Positions 40,740 to 48,247 of a stretch of DNA of 64,000 nt are shown in pieces (the first letter of the stretch is position 1; each line of letters opens with the position of its first letter). The stretch covers positions 683,036 to 747,035 of the forward strand of contig NZ_BAAARN010000001.1 of assembly GCF_039532215.1 (NCBI RefSeq), written 5' to 3'. This DNA comes from Pedococcus aerophilus. Lineage in GTDB: Bacteria > Actinomycetota > Actinomycetes > Actinomycetales > Dermatophilaceae. A model generated the notes under the pieces. The model searched no databases, was not told where the DNA came from, and saw only the letters and a list, made by a program, of their open reading frames with translations. A program made the position numbers and the translations under genes.

Positions 40740-41465
40740 ATGAGCAACCTCAAGGACGACTTCTCGGGACTGCGCGCCATGTTCGTCAACTGCACGCTCA
40801 AGCGCTCCCCCGAGCAGAGCCACACCCAGGGCCTCGTCGATGCGAGCGCGGCCATCATGAGCCGCCACGGCGTGGAGGTGGAGCTCGTCCGCGCCGTGGA
40901 CCACGACATCGCCACGGGCGTCTACCTCGACATGACCGAGCACGGCTGGGAGCACGACGAGTGGCCACTGCTCTTCTCGCGCATCATCGCCGCCGACATC
41001 CTCGTCATCGCCGGCCCGATCTGGCTCGGTGACAACTCCTCCATCACCAAGCAGGTGATCGAACGGCTCTACGCCGGCTCCTCCATGACCAACGCCTCGG
41101 GCCAGTACGTCTACTACGGCAAGGTCGGTGGCGCGATCATCACCGGCAACGAGGACGGCATCAAGCACTGCGCGTCGAACATCCTCTACAGCCTCCAGCA
41201 CATCGGTTACGCGATCCCCCCGGGCGCCGACGCCGGCTGGATCGGTGAGGCCGGTCCCGGTCCCTCCTACCTCGACCCCGGGAGCGGCGGCCCGGACAAC
41301 GAGTTCACGAAGCGGAACACCACCTTCATGACGTGGAACCTCATGCACCTGGCGGCGATGTTCAAGGCCGCCGGCGGGTTCCCCGTGGGGGGCAACCAGC
41401 GCACCGAGTGGGACGCGGGCGCCCGGTTCGACTACGAGGAGCACCCCAACCCCGAGTACCGCTGA
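40740..41465 (+). CDS. Flavodoxin-like NAD(P)H-dependent oxidoreductase
   Basis: A 241-aa FMN-binding protein: AMFVNCTLKRSPEQSHT (phosphate loop), ADILVIAGPIWLGDNSSITKQVIERL (flavodoxin/WrbA-type dimethylbenzene-ring loop) and GKVGGAIITGNEDGIKHC. These fit NADPH-dependent FMN reductase-like proteins. A C-terminal extension of about 60 residues (AGPGPSYLDPGSGGPDNEF) is shared with a subgroup of unknown substrate. GGAGGAGC lies just before ATG 40740. It is divergent from the kinase gene and upstream of the PadR pair, but on its own transcript. Confidence 0.85.
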   Translation: MSNLKDDFSGLRAMFVNCTLKRSPEQSHTQGLVDASAAIMSRHGVEVELVRAVDHDIATGVYLDMTEHGWEHDEWPLLFSRIIAADILVIAGPIWLGDNSSITKQVIERLYAGSSMTNASGQYVYYGKVGGAIITGNEDGIKHCASNILYSLQHIGYAIPPGADAGWIGEAGPGPSYLDPGSGGPDNEFTKRNTTFMTWNLMHLAAMFKAAGGFPVGGNQRTEWDAGARFDYEEHPNPEYR

Positions 41466-41523
41466 GCCCGCCCGGGCACCCAGGCCTCGGGTGTCCGGCC
41501 GACTCCGTGCTGGACGAAACACT

Positions 41524-41557
41524 GGTACTTGACGATGCCTAGTACCGGGCATAGCCT
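41524..41557 (+). promoter_or_regulatory. padR promoter with overlapping inverted repeat (probable operator)
   Basis: TTGACG (41529-41534) and TAGCCT (41552-41557) are spaced 17 bp and the latter ends 6 nt before ATG 41564, so the transcript is leaderless. GGTACT (41524-41529) and AGTACC (41541-41546) form a perfect inverted repeat whose centres are 17 bp apart, overlapping the -35 box and spacer. Such placement is what a repressor would need; PadR family proteins usually autoregulate. Confidence 0.7.
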
Positions 41558-41563
41558 CCATCC

Positions 41564-41938
41564 ATGACGCACGACGCACAGATGCTGAAGGGGGTCCTGG
41601 CCCTCCTGCTCCTCAGCCTGCTCAGCAACGAGGAGGGCTACGGCTACAGCATCGTCACCCGGCTCCAGGACGCCGGGTTCGACGACCTCGCCGAGGGCAC
41701 GGTCTACCCCGCCCTCACCCGGCTCGAGGCGGCCGGCCTGCTCGACTCCCGGCTCGAGCGCTCGACCTCGGGCCCGGCCCGCAAGTACTACCGCACGACC
41801 GATCTCGGCCGCGCCGAGCTGGTGACCCGCGCCGACTCCTGGCGCACCCTGGTCGCCGCCGTGGACGTCGTCACGGCGCCCGCGCTGCCGGTCCGCTCCA
41901 CCACGTCCACGTCCGCACCACAGGGGGTCTCCCGATGA
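41564..41938 (+). CDS. PadR-family transcriptional regulator
   Basis: A 124-aa winged-helix repressor: LKGVLALLLLSLLSNEEGYGYSIVTRLQDAG, DLAEGTVYPALTRLEAAGLLDSRLERSTSGPARKYYRTTDLGRAEL is the classic PadR core, with the GTVYPALTRLE recognition helix and the wing. A Ser/Thr-rich tail of about 20 residues replaces a long C-terminal helix. It overlaps the following HAAS gene by 4 bp. PadR-HAAS pairs are common; the regulator probably responds to a ligand and controls its own operon via the inverted repeat just upstream. Confidence 0.93.
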   Translation: MTHDAQMLKGVLALLLLSLLSNEEGYGYSIVTRLQDAGFDDLAEGTVYPALTRLEAAGLLDSRLERSTSGPARKYYRTTDLGRAELVTRADSWRTLVAAVDVVTAPALPVRSTTSTSAPQGVSR

Positions 41939-42480
41939 ACCTGCTCGACCAGTCACGCATCGCCTGGGCCGTGTCCCGCTACGACTTCTGGATGGACAGC
42001 CGGGGGGTGCCGCGACGAGCTCGCAAGGAGCTGCGCCAAGAGCTCACCGCCAACCTCACGGACGCCACCGCGCACGCGGGCTCCCGGGCAGCCGTCCTCG
42101 CGATCGGCTCCCCCAGGGCCCTCGCCGAGGCCGCCGGCGAGGCGCACGAGGGACGTCCCCGGTGGTCCTACGCTGCCGGGGTCGCGGGCCTCGTCCTCGC
42201 GGCGCTGTCGTACGCCTGGATGTTCACCCTGTTCGGGTTCTCCGACGGCGTGATCGCCAGCGGGGTCACCGGTCGGGAGGTCTCGCAGACGTCCTTCCCC
42301 TGGGGCACCGAGCTCACGGCCACCGTGGAGCCCGGCAACACCGCCTTCAGCGTCGGTGGCACCTTTCCGTGGGTGATCGTCGTCGTGACGCTGCTCGTCT
42401 TCCTCCTCGCCGCCCAGCCGTGGCGCCCGTTCACCCGCGGTCGTCGTCGCTCGGCCGCCTCGACGCCCCAGCGCGCCTGA
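41935..42480 (+). CDS. HAAS-type membrane protein partner of PadR
   Basis: A 181-aa protein: a cytosolic N-terminal helical domain (about 1-70: RRARKELRQELTANLTDATAHAG...AIGSPRALAEAAGEAHEG), typical of HAAS domains that precede membrane proteins next to PadR, then two transmembrane helices (about 82-104, AGVAGLVLAALSYAWMFTLF; and 145-165, FPWVIVVVTLLVFLLAA) flanking an outside loop of about 40 residues. It probably senses an envelope condition and signals through PadR (inference). ATG 41935 overlaps the padR stop. A strong hairpin follows. Confidence 0.8.
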   Translation: MNLLDQSRIAWAVSRYDFWMDSRGVPRRARKELRQELTANLTDATAHAGSRAAVLAIGSPRALAEAAGEAHEGRPRWSYAAGVAGLVLAALSYAWMFTLFGFSDGVIASGVTGREVSQTSFPWGTELTATVEPGNTAFSVGGTFPWVIVVVTLLVFLLAAQPWRPFTRGRRRSAASTPQRA

Positions 42481-42541
42481 CTCCCCCCGGCAGCCCGACC
42501 ACGCGTCGTGGCCGCGCCGGCTCGCCCACGATCTCAGGACA

Positions 42542-42584
42542 CGACGAAGGGCCCCACCGTGCGGGTGGGGCCCTTCGTCGTGCG
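42542..42584. terminator. 19-bp perfect bidirectional hairpin
   Basis: CACGACGAAGGGCCCCACC (42542-42560) pairs perfectly with 42566-42584 around the loop GTGCG. It lies between the stops of the HAAS gene (42480) and erpA (42614), which converge, and can terminate both. Confidence 0.9.
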
Positions 42585-42613
42585 CGGCGTGGCCGCGGTG
42601 ACTCAGCAGCCGA

Positions 42614-43003
42614 TCAGCTGAAGGAGTCGCCGCAGGCGCAGGAGCTGCCGGCGTTGGGGTTGTCGATCGTGAAGCCCTGCTTCTCGATGGTGTCCGCGAA
42701 GTCGATGCTGGCGTTCTCGAGGTACGGAGCGCTCATGCGGTCGACGACGACCTCGACACCGTCGAAGTCACGGACGAGGTCACCGTCGAGGGTGCGCTCG
42801 TCGAAGTAGAGCTGGTAGATCAGGCCCGAGCAGCCGCCGGGCTGGACGCCGACGCGCAGGCGCAGGTCGTCACGACCCTCCTGCTCGAGCAGCGACTTGA
42901 CCTTGGCAGCGGCGACGTCGGAGAGGAGGACGCCGTGGGTCGCCTCGGCGGCCTCGGCAGGAGCCTCGGTGGTGGCCGGAGCGGTCTGGTCCTGAACACT
43001 CAT
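42614..43003 (-). CDS. erpA: Iron-sulfur cluster insertion protein ErpA (A-type carrier)
   Basis: A 129-aa HesB/IscA/ErpA protein that receives an Fe-S cluster from a scaffold and inserts it into client proteins. The three ligand Cys are GGCSG (C58) and the C-terminal CAC (C122, C124). An Ala/Glu/Thr-rich N-terminal extension of about 22 residues precedes the domain. It lies 104 bp downstream of glycerate kinase and 6 kb from ctaC, equivalent to Rv2204c. AAGGA lies 8 nt before ATG 43003. Clients nearby include the [4Fe-4S] NadA and the Rieske protein (inference). Confidence 0.95.
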   Translation of the reverse strand: MSVQDQTAPATTEAPAEAAEATHGVLLSDVAAAKVKSLLEQEGRDDLRLRVGVQPGGCSGLIYQLYFDERTLDGDLVRDFDGVEVVVDRMSAPYLENASIDFADTIEKQGFTIDNPNAGSSCACGDSFS

Positions 43004-43107
43004 CTGTTGCGTCCTTCATGTCGGTGGTCGGGGGTCGGCTGACCATCTCTGCCAACCCACGGTCTGCGGGATATGTTCCCTCCCGCTCCCACCACTGTAC
43101 GTCGTGG

Positions 43108-44274
43108 TCAGCGCTGGGGGGACCAGGTGGCCGCGACGCGTGCAGCGCGGGCCGCCAACGTCCCCACGGGGTCGGCCATCGCGGCCTCGACCTCGGCGGC
43201 CGAGTCGGCCACGGCGTAGGTCCCCGACAGGCCGAGCGTCATCGCCTCGCGGCGTCCCACGAGGGTCTGGCCGGCGATGACGACGCTGGGCGTCGCGGTC
43301 TCCAGCGCCAGCCCGGCCACCCCGGCGACGACCTTGCCCTGCAGGCTCTGCCAGTCGAAGCTGCCCTCGCCGGTGACCACGAGGTCGGCCGCGGCCACGA
43401 GCTCGCGCAGCCCCACGGCGGTCAGCACCTCGGTGACACCGCTGACCCGTCGCCCGCCGAGCAGGTAGAGCGCGTAGCCGAGTCCCCCGGCGGCCCCCGC
43501 GCCCGGCTGCTTGTCGAGGCGCAGCGGCTTGCCCGTCATCAGGTCGGTCGTCTCGGGCAGGGTGCGCCGCACCACCTCGACGTACCGGCCCAGCGCCCCC
43601 TCGAGGGCCTGTGCGAGCTCCGGCGAGGCGCCCTTCTGGGGTGCGAACACGGCCGAGGCGCCCTGAAGCCCGAGCAGCGGCGACTCCACGTCGCTGGCCA
43701 GCACCAGCTCGACCCCGGAGAACTTGCGACGCACGTCCTCGAGGCCGGTGAGGGCGTCGTCGGCGAGGTCCGCGAGCGCCATCCCTCCGCGGGCGAGCTC
43801 GGCGGGCCCACCCACTCCCAGTGCGGCGAGCAGCCCCGCCCCGCCGTCGTTGGTGCCGCTGCCGCCGAGCCCGACGACGATGCGGGTGGCCCCCTCGGCG
43901 AGGGCGGCGTCGAGCAGCTGGCCGACACCCCACGTGCTCGTCACGGCGGGGTTGCGTTCGTCGGCGGCCAGCAGGTGCAGCCCCGCGGCCTGCGCGGACT
44001 CGAGGTATGCCGTGCGGCCGGCGTCGCCCTCGACCACGAGGACCGCCGCGGGGACGTCACGACCGAGCGGGTCCGCGACCGTCACCGCGAGGGTGCGGGC
44101 CTGCGGCAGCGCGCCACCGAGGACGTCGAGGAAGCCGGGGCCCCCGTCCGAGAGCGGCACCAGGGTGAGGAGGTCGTGGGGTGCGGTCTGCCGCCAGCCC
44201 CGGGCCATGGCCTCCGCGGCCTGCTGGGCCGTGAGGGTGCCGGTGAAGCAGTCCGGGGCGATGACGACGTGCAC
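43108..44274 (-). CDS. Glycerate kinase (GarK/GlxK type)
   Basis: A 388-aa class II glycerate kinase (glycerate 2-kinase family): VVIAPDCFTGTLTAQQAAEAM at the start, GLGGSGTNDGGAGLLAALG, PQKGASPELAQALE and GEGSFDWQSLQGKV (the conserved GDG/E-type motif near the C-terminus). It phosphorylates D-glycerate from serine, glycolate or glyoxylate breakdown. GTG 44274 is chosen; CACAAT 6 nt upstream is a partial -10 match. The M. tuberculosis equivalent Rv2205c also sits beside erpA. The very long antisense frame spanning to 46626 is not real. Confidence 0.93.
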   Translation of the reverse strand: MHVVIAPDCFTGTLTAQQAAEAMARGWRQTAPHDLLTLVPLSDGGPGFLDVLGGALPQARTLAVTVADPLGRDVPAAVLVVEGDAGRTAYLESAQAAGLHLLAADERNPAVTSTWGVGQLLDAALAEGATRIVVGLGGSGTNDGGAGLLAALGVGGPAELARGGMALADLADDALTGLEDVRRKFSGVELVLASDVESPLLGLQGASAVFAPQKGASPELAQALEGALGRYVEVVRRTLPETTDLMTGKPLRLDKQPGAGAAGGLGYALYLLGGRRVSGVTEVLTAVGLRELVAAADLVVTGEGSFDWQSLQGKVVAGVAGLALETATPSVVIAGQTLVGRREAMTLGLSGTYAVADSAAEVEAAMADPVGTLAARAARVAATWSPQR

Positions 44275-44466
44275 CCGGTCATTGTGGCAGCGTCGCCGGG
44301 CCGACGTGACCGGCAGCATCGCCGGGCGACGCGACCGGGGTGTGACGGGGCGCCACCGGCAAACCCGACATTCTGGGCGCGCGCGACACACCACGGCGGG
44401 TGCGAGGTGCCTAGCCTCCGAAGGTCGGGGCGTCAACGGCGACGCCCTCGAGCAGGAGGTCCTCTC

Positions 44467-45693
44467 GTGGTCGTGTCCGTTCCCCTCCGCTGGCTGGCGA
44501 GCCTGGCGTCCGTCGTCCTCGCCTGCACCACCGCGTTCGTGGTGCTCGCCGCCGGCCCCGCCCAGGCGGCGACGCTGCAGCAGGTCACCTCGTTCGGGTC
44601 GAACCCCGGTGCCCTGTCGATGTACTCCTACCGCCCGGACGGGCTCCCCTCCGGCGCCCCGCTCGTGGTGGCCCTGCACGGCTGCACGCAGGACGCGAAC
44701 ACCTACTTCACCAACTCCGGCTGGCGCCAGCTCGCGGACCAGCGCGGGTTCGCGCTCGTCCTGCCGCAGCAGTCCACCGCCAACAACGCCAACAAGTGCT
44801 TCACCTGGTTCGACAACGCCGACACCGCACGTGGGTCGGGTGAGGCAGCCTCCATCGCGGCGATGGTCGACCACGCCGTGGCCAGCTACGGGACCGCCCC
44901 CTCGAAGGTCTACGTCACCGGCCTGTCGGCGGGCGGCGCGATGAGCGCGGTGATGCTGGCCGCCTACCCCGACAAGTTCGCCGCCGGGTCCGTCGTGGCC
45001 GGGATCGCCTACCGCTGCGCCACCACCGTCAGCTCCGCCTACTCGTGCATGAACCCCGGCGTGGACAAGACCCCGCAGGCCTGGGGCGACCTCGTCCGGG
45101 CCGCCTACCCCGGGTACTCCGGCCCGCGTCCGCGGGTCGCGATCTGGCAGGGCCAGTCCGACACGACGGTCGCCCCGGCCAACGGCGTGGAGCTGCGCGA
45201 CCAGTTCACCAACGTCCTGGGCGTCACGCAGACGCCGAGCGCCAGCGGCTCGCTGGACGCCAACACCACGTGGCAGGAGTTCGGCGCCGGTGCGGTGCGC
45301 CTGACCAAGATCACCGGCATGGGCCACGGGACCCCGGTCGACCCCGGCACCGGTCCGACGCAGTGCGGCACGGCCGGGGCCTACTTCCTCGACACCGTGT
45401 GCTCCGCCTACCACGACGCCGCGTTCTTCGGCCTCGGTGGCGGCGGGTCGACGACGACCACGTCGAGCACGTCCACCCCTCCGAGCACGACCTCGACGAC
45501 CACGCCCCCGACGTCGACGACGACCGCGGCGTGCATCACCTCGAGCAACTACGACCACGTGCAGGCGGGGCGGGCCTACACGTCCGGCGGCTACGCCCTC
45601 GCCGTCGGCTCCAACCAGAACCTCGGGCTCTACAACACGTTCTACACGGCGACCCTCAAGCAGTCCTCGCCCGGTTACTGGGAGAAGTGCTGA
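44467..45693 (+). CDS. Secreted PHB-depolymerase-family esterase with C-terminal binding domain
   Basis: A 408-aa exported serine esterase. A signal peptide ends near AAGPAQA (residue 36). The alpha/beta hydrolase domain has PLVVALHGCTQDANTYF (oxyanion hole), the nucleophile in GLSAGGAMSAVM, a likely acid in QGQSDTTVAP and the His in ITGMGHGTPVDP, so the triad is complete. A Thr/Ser-rich linker (about 325-350) leads to a C-terminal domain of about 55 residues with two Cys (ACITSSNYDHVQAGRAY...WEKC), the substrate-binding type found in PHB depolymerases. It likely degrades extracellular polyesters, or xylan esters. GGAGGT lies 6 nt before GTG 44467. Confidence 0.9.
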   Translation: MVVSVPLRWLASLASVVLACTTAFVVLAAGPAQAATLQQVTSFGSNPGALSMYSYRPDGLPSGAPLVVALHGCTQDANTYFTNSGWRQLADQRGFALVLPQQSTANNANKCFTWFDNADTARGSGEAASIAAMVDHAVASYGTAPSKVYVTGLSAGGAMSAVMLAAYPDKFAAGSVVAGIAYRCATTVSSAYSCMNPGVDKTPQAWGDLVRAAYPGYSGPRPRVAIWQGQSDTTVAPANGVELRDQFTNVLGVTQTPSASGSLDANTTWQEFGAGAVRLTKITGMGHGTPVDPGTGPTQCGTAGAYFLDTVCSAYHDAAFFGLGGGGSTTTTSSTSTPPSTTSTTTPPTSTTTAACITSSNYDHVQAGRAYTSGGYALAVGSNQNLGLYNTFYTATLKQSSPGYWEKC

Positions 45694-45837
45694 TCGGCCC
45701 GGCCGGACGGCGGTGACGACGTTCCCGCAGGTCAGGCGCCTGCGCCCGGCCCGCGGGACGTCGTCGGGGCGCCTTCTGGCGCCGTCGCACCGGCTCGGCG
45801 GTCCCCAGCACGCCACAAAAAGGAGGACACTGGACTG

Positions 45838-46059
45838 ATGCGCCCCCGACAGCCCGCCAAGAAGCCCGTCCTGAAGAACAGCCCGTTCCAGGCCAAACCG
45901 GCACCCGAGCTGCACGACTTCGCCGTCGACGACCGGGTGACCCACGACCGCCACGGCCTGGGCTCGGTCCTGCGGATCACCGGTGACCGCATGGAGGTCC
46001 GCTTCGGTCAGAGCACCGTGAGCGTGGCCCTCAACAGCACCAAGATCCACCCGCTCTAG
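45838..46059 (+). CDS. Small conserved basic protein
   Basis: A 73-aa protein with a basic Pro/Lys-rich N-terminus (RPRQPAKKPVLKNSPFQAKP) and a compact second half (FAVDDRVTHDRHGLGSVLRITGDRMEVRFGQSTVSVALNSTKIHPL), a five-strand pattern reminiscent of CarD/KOW-like SH3 barrels (DRVTHDRHGLGSV). A role with RNA polymerase or ribosomes would fit but is not shown. AAAGGAGG lies 11 nt upstream of ATG 45838, unusually far. I do not recognise a named family. Confidence 0.75.
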   Translation: MRPRQPAKKPVLKNSPFQAKPAPELHDFAVDDRVTHDRHGLGSVLRITGDRMEVRFGQSTVSVALNSTKIHPL

Positions 46060-46073
46060 ACCGCCACCCCCGC

Positions 46074-46853
46074 CTAGGGAACGAGCGAGGCGTCCAGCAG
46101 GCGCCTCGCCAGGCGGTCGTCTCCCTCGACGGCCAGCAGCCGGGTGTCGGCCCGGTGCCAGAGCGCGAGGTGGAGATGGGTCGCCGGTCCGCGGACGGTG
46201 GCCACGGCGTCGGCGGCGATCCCCGCCCGCACCACCGGCACCCCGTCGACCAGGGCCAGGGTCCACGCAGCGTCGACGTCGGTGCAGACGAACGCCACGG
46301 GTGCCGTTGCCGGGACGACGACCTCGGGTGGCTCGCCCACCCGTCGCACGAGCATCCGCGGCACGAAGACCTCGAGCACCTCGGCGACCCCGTCGGCGGA
46401 CTGCTCCACTGACACGCCGGGCACCGGGCCGACCTCGTGCGACACGTCGAGGGCTCCTGCTGCCACCAGGGCGTCGACGTGGTGGACCGTCGTCTCGTGC
46501 AGCTGGCGGCGTCGCCAGAACCGCACCGTCCCGTGACCCGGTTGCGCCGAGAAGCTCCAGGCCGCGTCGTCCGGGTGCCGCTCGGCGAGGGTCGAGACGA
46601 GCATCGCCGCGCTCTCGGCGTACCACCCCGCGAGGTCCCGCCCGGTGTCACGGCGAGGATAGGGATCGGGTGACGCACCCGTCCGGACCGCGACCTCGGC
46701 CCACCGGTGGACCCGCCCGAGGTGGTCGACGAGGTCGGTGACGTCCCAGCCGGGGCAGGTCGGCACGGGCGCCCCCGGGTCGAGCTCGGCCACGGTCGCG
46801 GCCATCGCCGTCGTGGCACGGTCCAGCGACCTCAGGGTGTCGGTGTCGTCCAT
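46074..46853 (-). CDS. Maleylpyruvate-isomerase-family mycothiol-dependent enzyme
   Basis: A 259-aa DinB-like four-helix protein: LDRATTAMAATVAELDPGAPVPTCPGWDVTDLVDHLGRVHRW is the diagnostic N-terminus with the metal-binding His of the DinB/MDMPI fold (HLGRVH), then a helical domain with a second His (ETTVHHVDAL) and a C-terminal MDMPI domain. Members use mycothiol as a cofactor, consistent with an actinobacterium. ATG 46853 follows TAGGGT by 6 nt, so it is probably leaderless. It is divergent from nadA. The true substrate is unknown. Confidence 0.9.
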   Translation of the reverse strand: MDDTDTLRSLDRATTAMAATVAELDPGAPVPTCPGWDVTDLVDHLGRVHRWAEVAVRTGASPDPYPRRDTGRDLAGWYAESAAMLVSTLAERHPDDAAWSFSAQPGHGTVRFWRRRQLHETTVHHVDALVAAGALDVSHEVGPVPGVSVEQSADGVAEVLEVFVPRMLVRRVGEPPEVVVPATAPVAFVCTDVDAAWTLALVDGVPVVRAGIAADAVATVRGPATHLHLALWHRADTRLLAVEGDDRLARRLLDASLVP

Positions 46854-46859
46854 GACCGG

Positions 46860-46926
46860 ACCCTAGGCCAGCCACGTCCCCGGGTGGGTGGCACGCGGTG
46901 CCCGCGCGGCGGCATACGATCGGCGC
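46860..46926. promoter_or_regulatory. Divergent leaderless promoters of the MDMPI gene (minus) and nadA (plus)
   Basis: On the minus strand TAGGGT (46865 to 46860) ends 6 nt before ATG 46853. On the plus strand TACGAT (46915-46920) ends 6 nt before GTG 46927. The nadA -10 box overlaps a copy of the recurring 9-mer (GCGGCATAC, 46909-46917). Confidence 0.65.
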
Positions 46927-48123
46927 GTGAGCACCTCGACGGACGCCTCCCCCACCACCCCCCTGCCCCTGCTGGTCCTGGGCCGTGGCCGCGACCTGCA
47001 CAGCGAGCGTGGGGTCGAGTGCCCCGGCGAACTCCCGGCCGCCTCCGACCCCGGTCTGGTCGAGCGGGCCCGGGCAGCGAAGGCCGCCCTGGGTGACCGG
47101 GTCTTCGTGCTGGGCCACCACTACCAGCGTGACGAGGTCATCGAGTTCGCCGACGTCACCGGCGACTCGTTCAAGCTGGCCAAGGACGCGGCGGCGCGCC
47201 CGGACGCGCCGTACATCGTCTTCTGCGGGGTGCACTTCATGGCCGAGTCGGCCGACATCCTCACCAGCGACGACCAGACGGTGATCCTGCCCGACCTCGC
47301 CGCCGGCTGCTCGATGGCCGACATGGCCGCGATCCGCCAGGTCGAGGACGCCTGGGAGGACCTCGTCGAAGCCGGGGTGGCCGACCAGACCGTCCCGGTG
47401 ACGTACATGAACTCCTCTGCCGCGATCAAGGCCTTCACCGGCCGGCACGGCGGCACCATCTGCACGTCCTCGAACGCGAAGACCGCGCTGCAGTGGGCGC
47501 TGGCCGAGAAGGGCGAGGGCGGCAAGGTGCTGTTCCTGCCCGACCAGCACCTCGGGCGCAACACGTTCGTGCGCGACCTCGGCGGCTCCCTCGACGGCTG
47601 CGTCGTCTTCGACCCGCACCAGCCGATGGGCGGCCTGACCCGCCAGGAGCTCCAGGACGCGACGATGATCCTGTGGCGCGGGCACTGCTCGGTGCACGGC
47701 CGGTTCAGCCTGGAGGCCGTCGAGCAGGCCCGACGCGACATCCCCGGCGTCAAGGTCATCGTCCACCCCGAGTGCCGCCACGAGGTCGTCGAGGCGGCCG
47801 ACGAGGTCGGCTCGACCGAGAAGATCATCAAGACCATCGCGGCGGCCCCGGACGGCACCTCCTGGGTGGTCGGCACCGAGCTCAACCTCGTCCGCCGGCT
47901 GGCGACGCAGTTCCCCGAGCAGCACATCGCGTTCCTCGAGAAGAACGTCTGCTACTGCTCGACGATGAACCGCATCGACCTGCCCCACCTGGTCTGGACG
48001 CTCGAGTCGCTCGTCGAGGGACGCGTGGTCAACCCGATCCGCGTCGACCCCGACGTCGCGCACCACGCCCGCGTGGCGCTGGACCAGATGCTGGCCCTGC
48101 CCGGGGAGACGCACAAGGACTAG
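46927..48123 (+). CDS. nadA: Quinolinate synthase
   Basis: A 398-aa [4Fe-4S] enzyme making quinolinate from iminoaspartate and dihydroxyacetone phosphate for NAD. VFVLGHHYQRDEVIEFAD at the start, YIVFCGVHFMAES, TYMNSSAAIKAF, HPECRHEV and KNVCYCSTMNRI are typical; the three cluster Cys are in FCGVH, HPECR and VCYC. GTG 46927 is set by TACGAT 6 nt upstream, which excludes the longer frame. nadB and nadC are not adjacent, so this copy stands alone. Its stop codon lies in the first of three GGACTAGT palindromes. Confidence 0.96.
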   Translation: MSTSTDASPTTPLPLLVLGRGRDLHSERGVECPGELPAASDPGLVERARAAKAALGDRVFVLGHHYQRDEVIEFADVTGDSFKLAKDAAARPDAPYIVFCGVHFMAESADILTSDDQTVILPDLAAGCSMADMAAIRQVEDAWEDLVEAGVADQTVPVTYMNSSAAIKAFTGRHGGTICTSSNAKTALQWALAEKGEGGKVLFLPDQHLGRNTFVRDLGGSLDGCVVFDPHQPMGGLTRQELQDATMILWRGHCSVHGRFSLEAVEQARRDIPGVKVIVHPECRHEVVEAADEVGSTEKIIKTIAAAPDGTSWVVGTELNLVRRLATQFPEQHIAFLEKNVCYCSTMNRIDLPHLVWTLESLVEGRVVNPIRVDPDVAHHARVALDQMLALPGETHKD

Positions 48124-48171
48124 TGCGGCCGCTGCTCCGGACTAGTCCGGGGTGGGTCGCGGGACTAGTCC
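48117..48171. repeat. Three GGACTAGT palindromes spaced 22-23 bp after nadA
   Basis: GGACTAGT occurs at 48117-48124, 48139-48146 and 48162-48169. The second is part of the perfect 14-bp palindrome CCGGACTAGTCCGG (48137-48150), the third of GGACTAGTCC (48162-48171). The first contains the nadA stop codon. Spacing of 22 and 23 bp is close to two helical turns. CTAG tetramers are otherwise rare. Confidence 0.75.
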
Positions 48172-48247
48172 TCGCGCGGGAGGCACAGGCCGAGCGGGGT
48201 CAACACACTGGGTGACTTGCAGGGGTCTCGACCGCAGGAGCACCCGG

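Noticed and set aside
40648-40915. In-frame upstream extension of the PfkB kinase
   Set aside because: It overlaps the divergent flavodoxin gene and its Shine-Dalgarno; the leaderless -10 box TAGGTT fixes GTG 40648.
43108-46626. A 1172-codon open frame on the minus strand
   Set aside because: It starts as an antisense of the MDMPI, small-protein and esterase genes and only its last third is the glycerate kinase. The composition (Arg/Gly/Asp-rich) is that of a high-GC shadow frame; the true start is at 44274.
46888-46926. Longer nadA frame starting at GTG 46888
   Set aside because: This stretch contains the probable -10 box TACGAT; the added residues (RGARAAAYDRR) are not conserved-looking.
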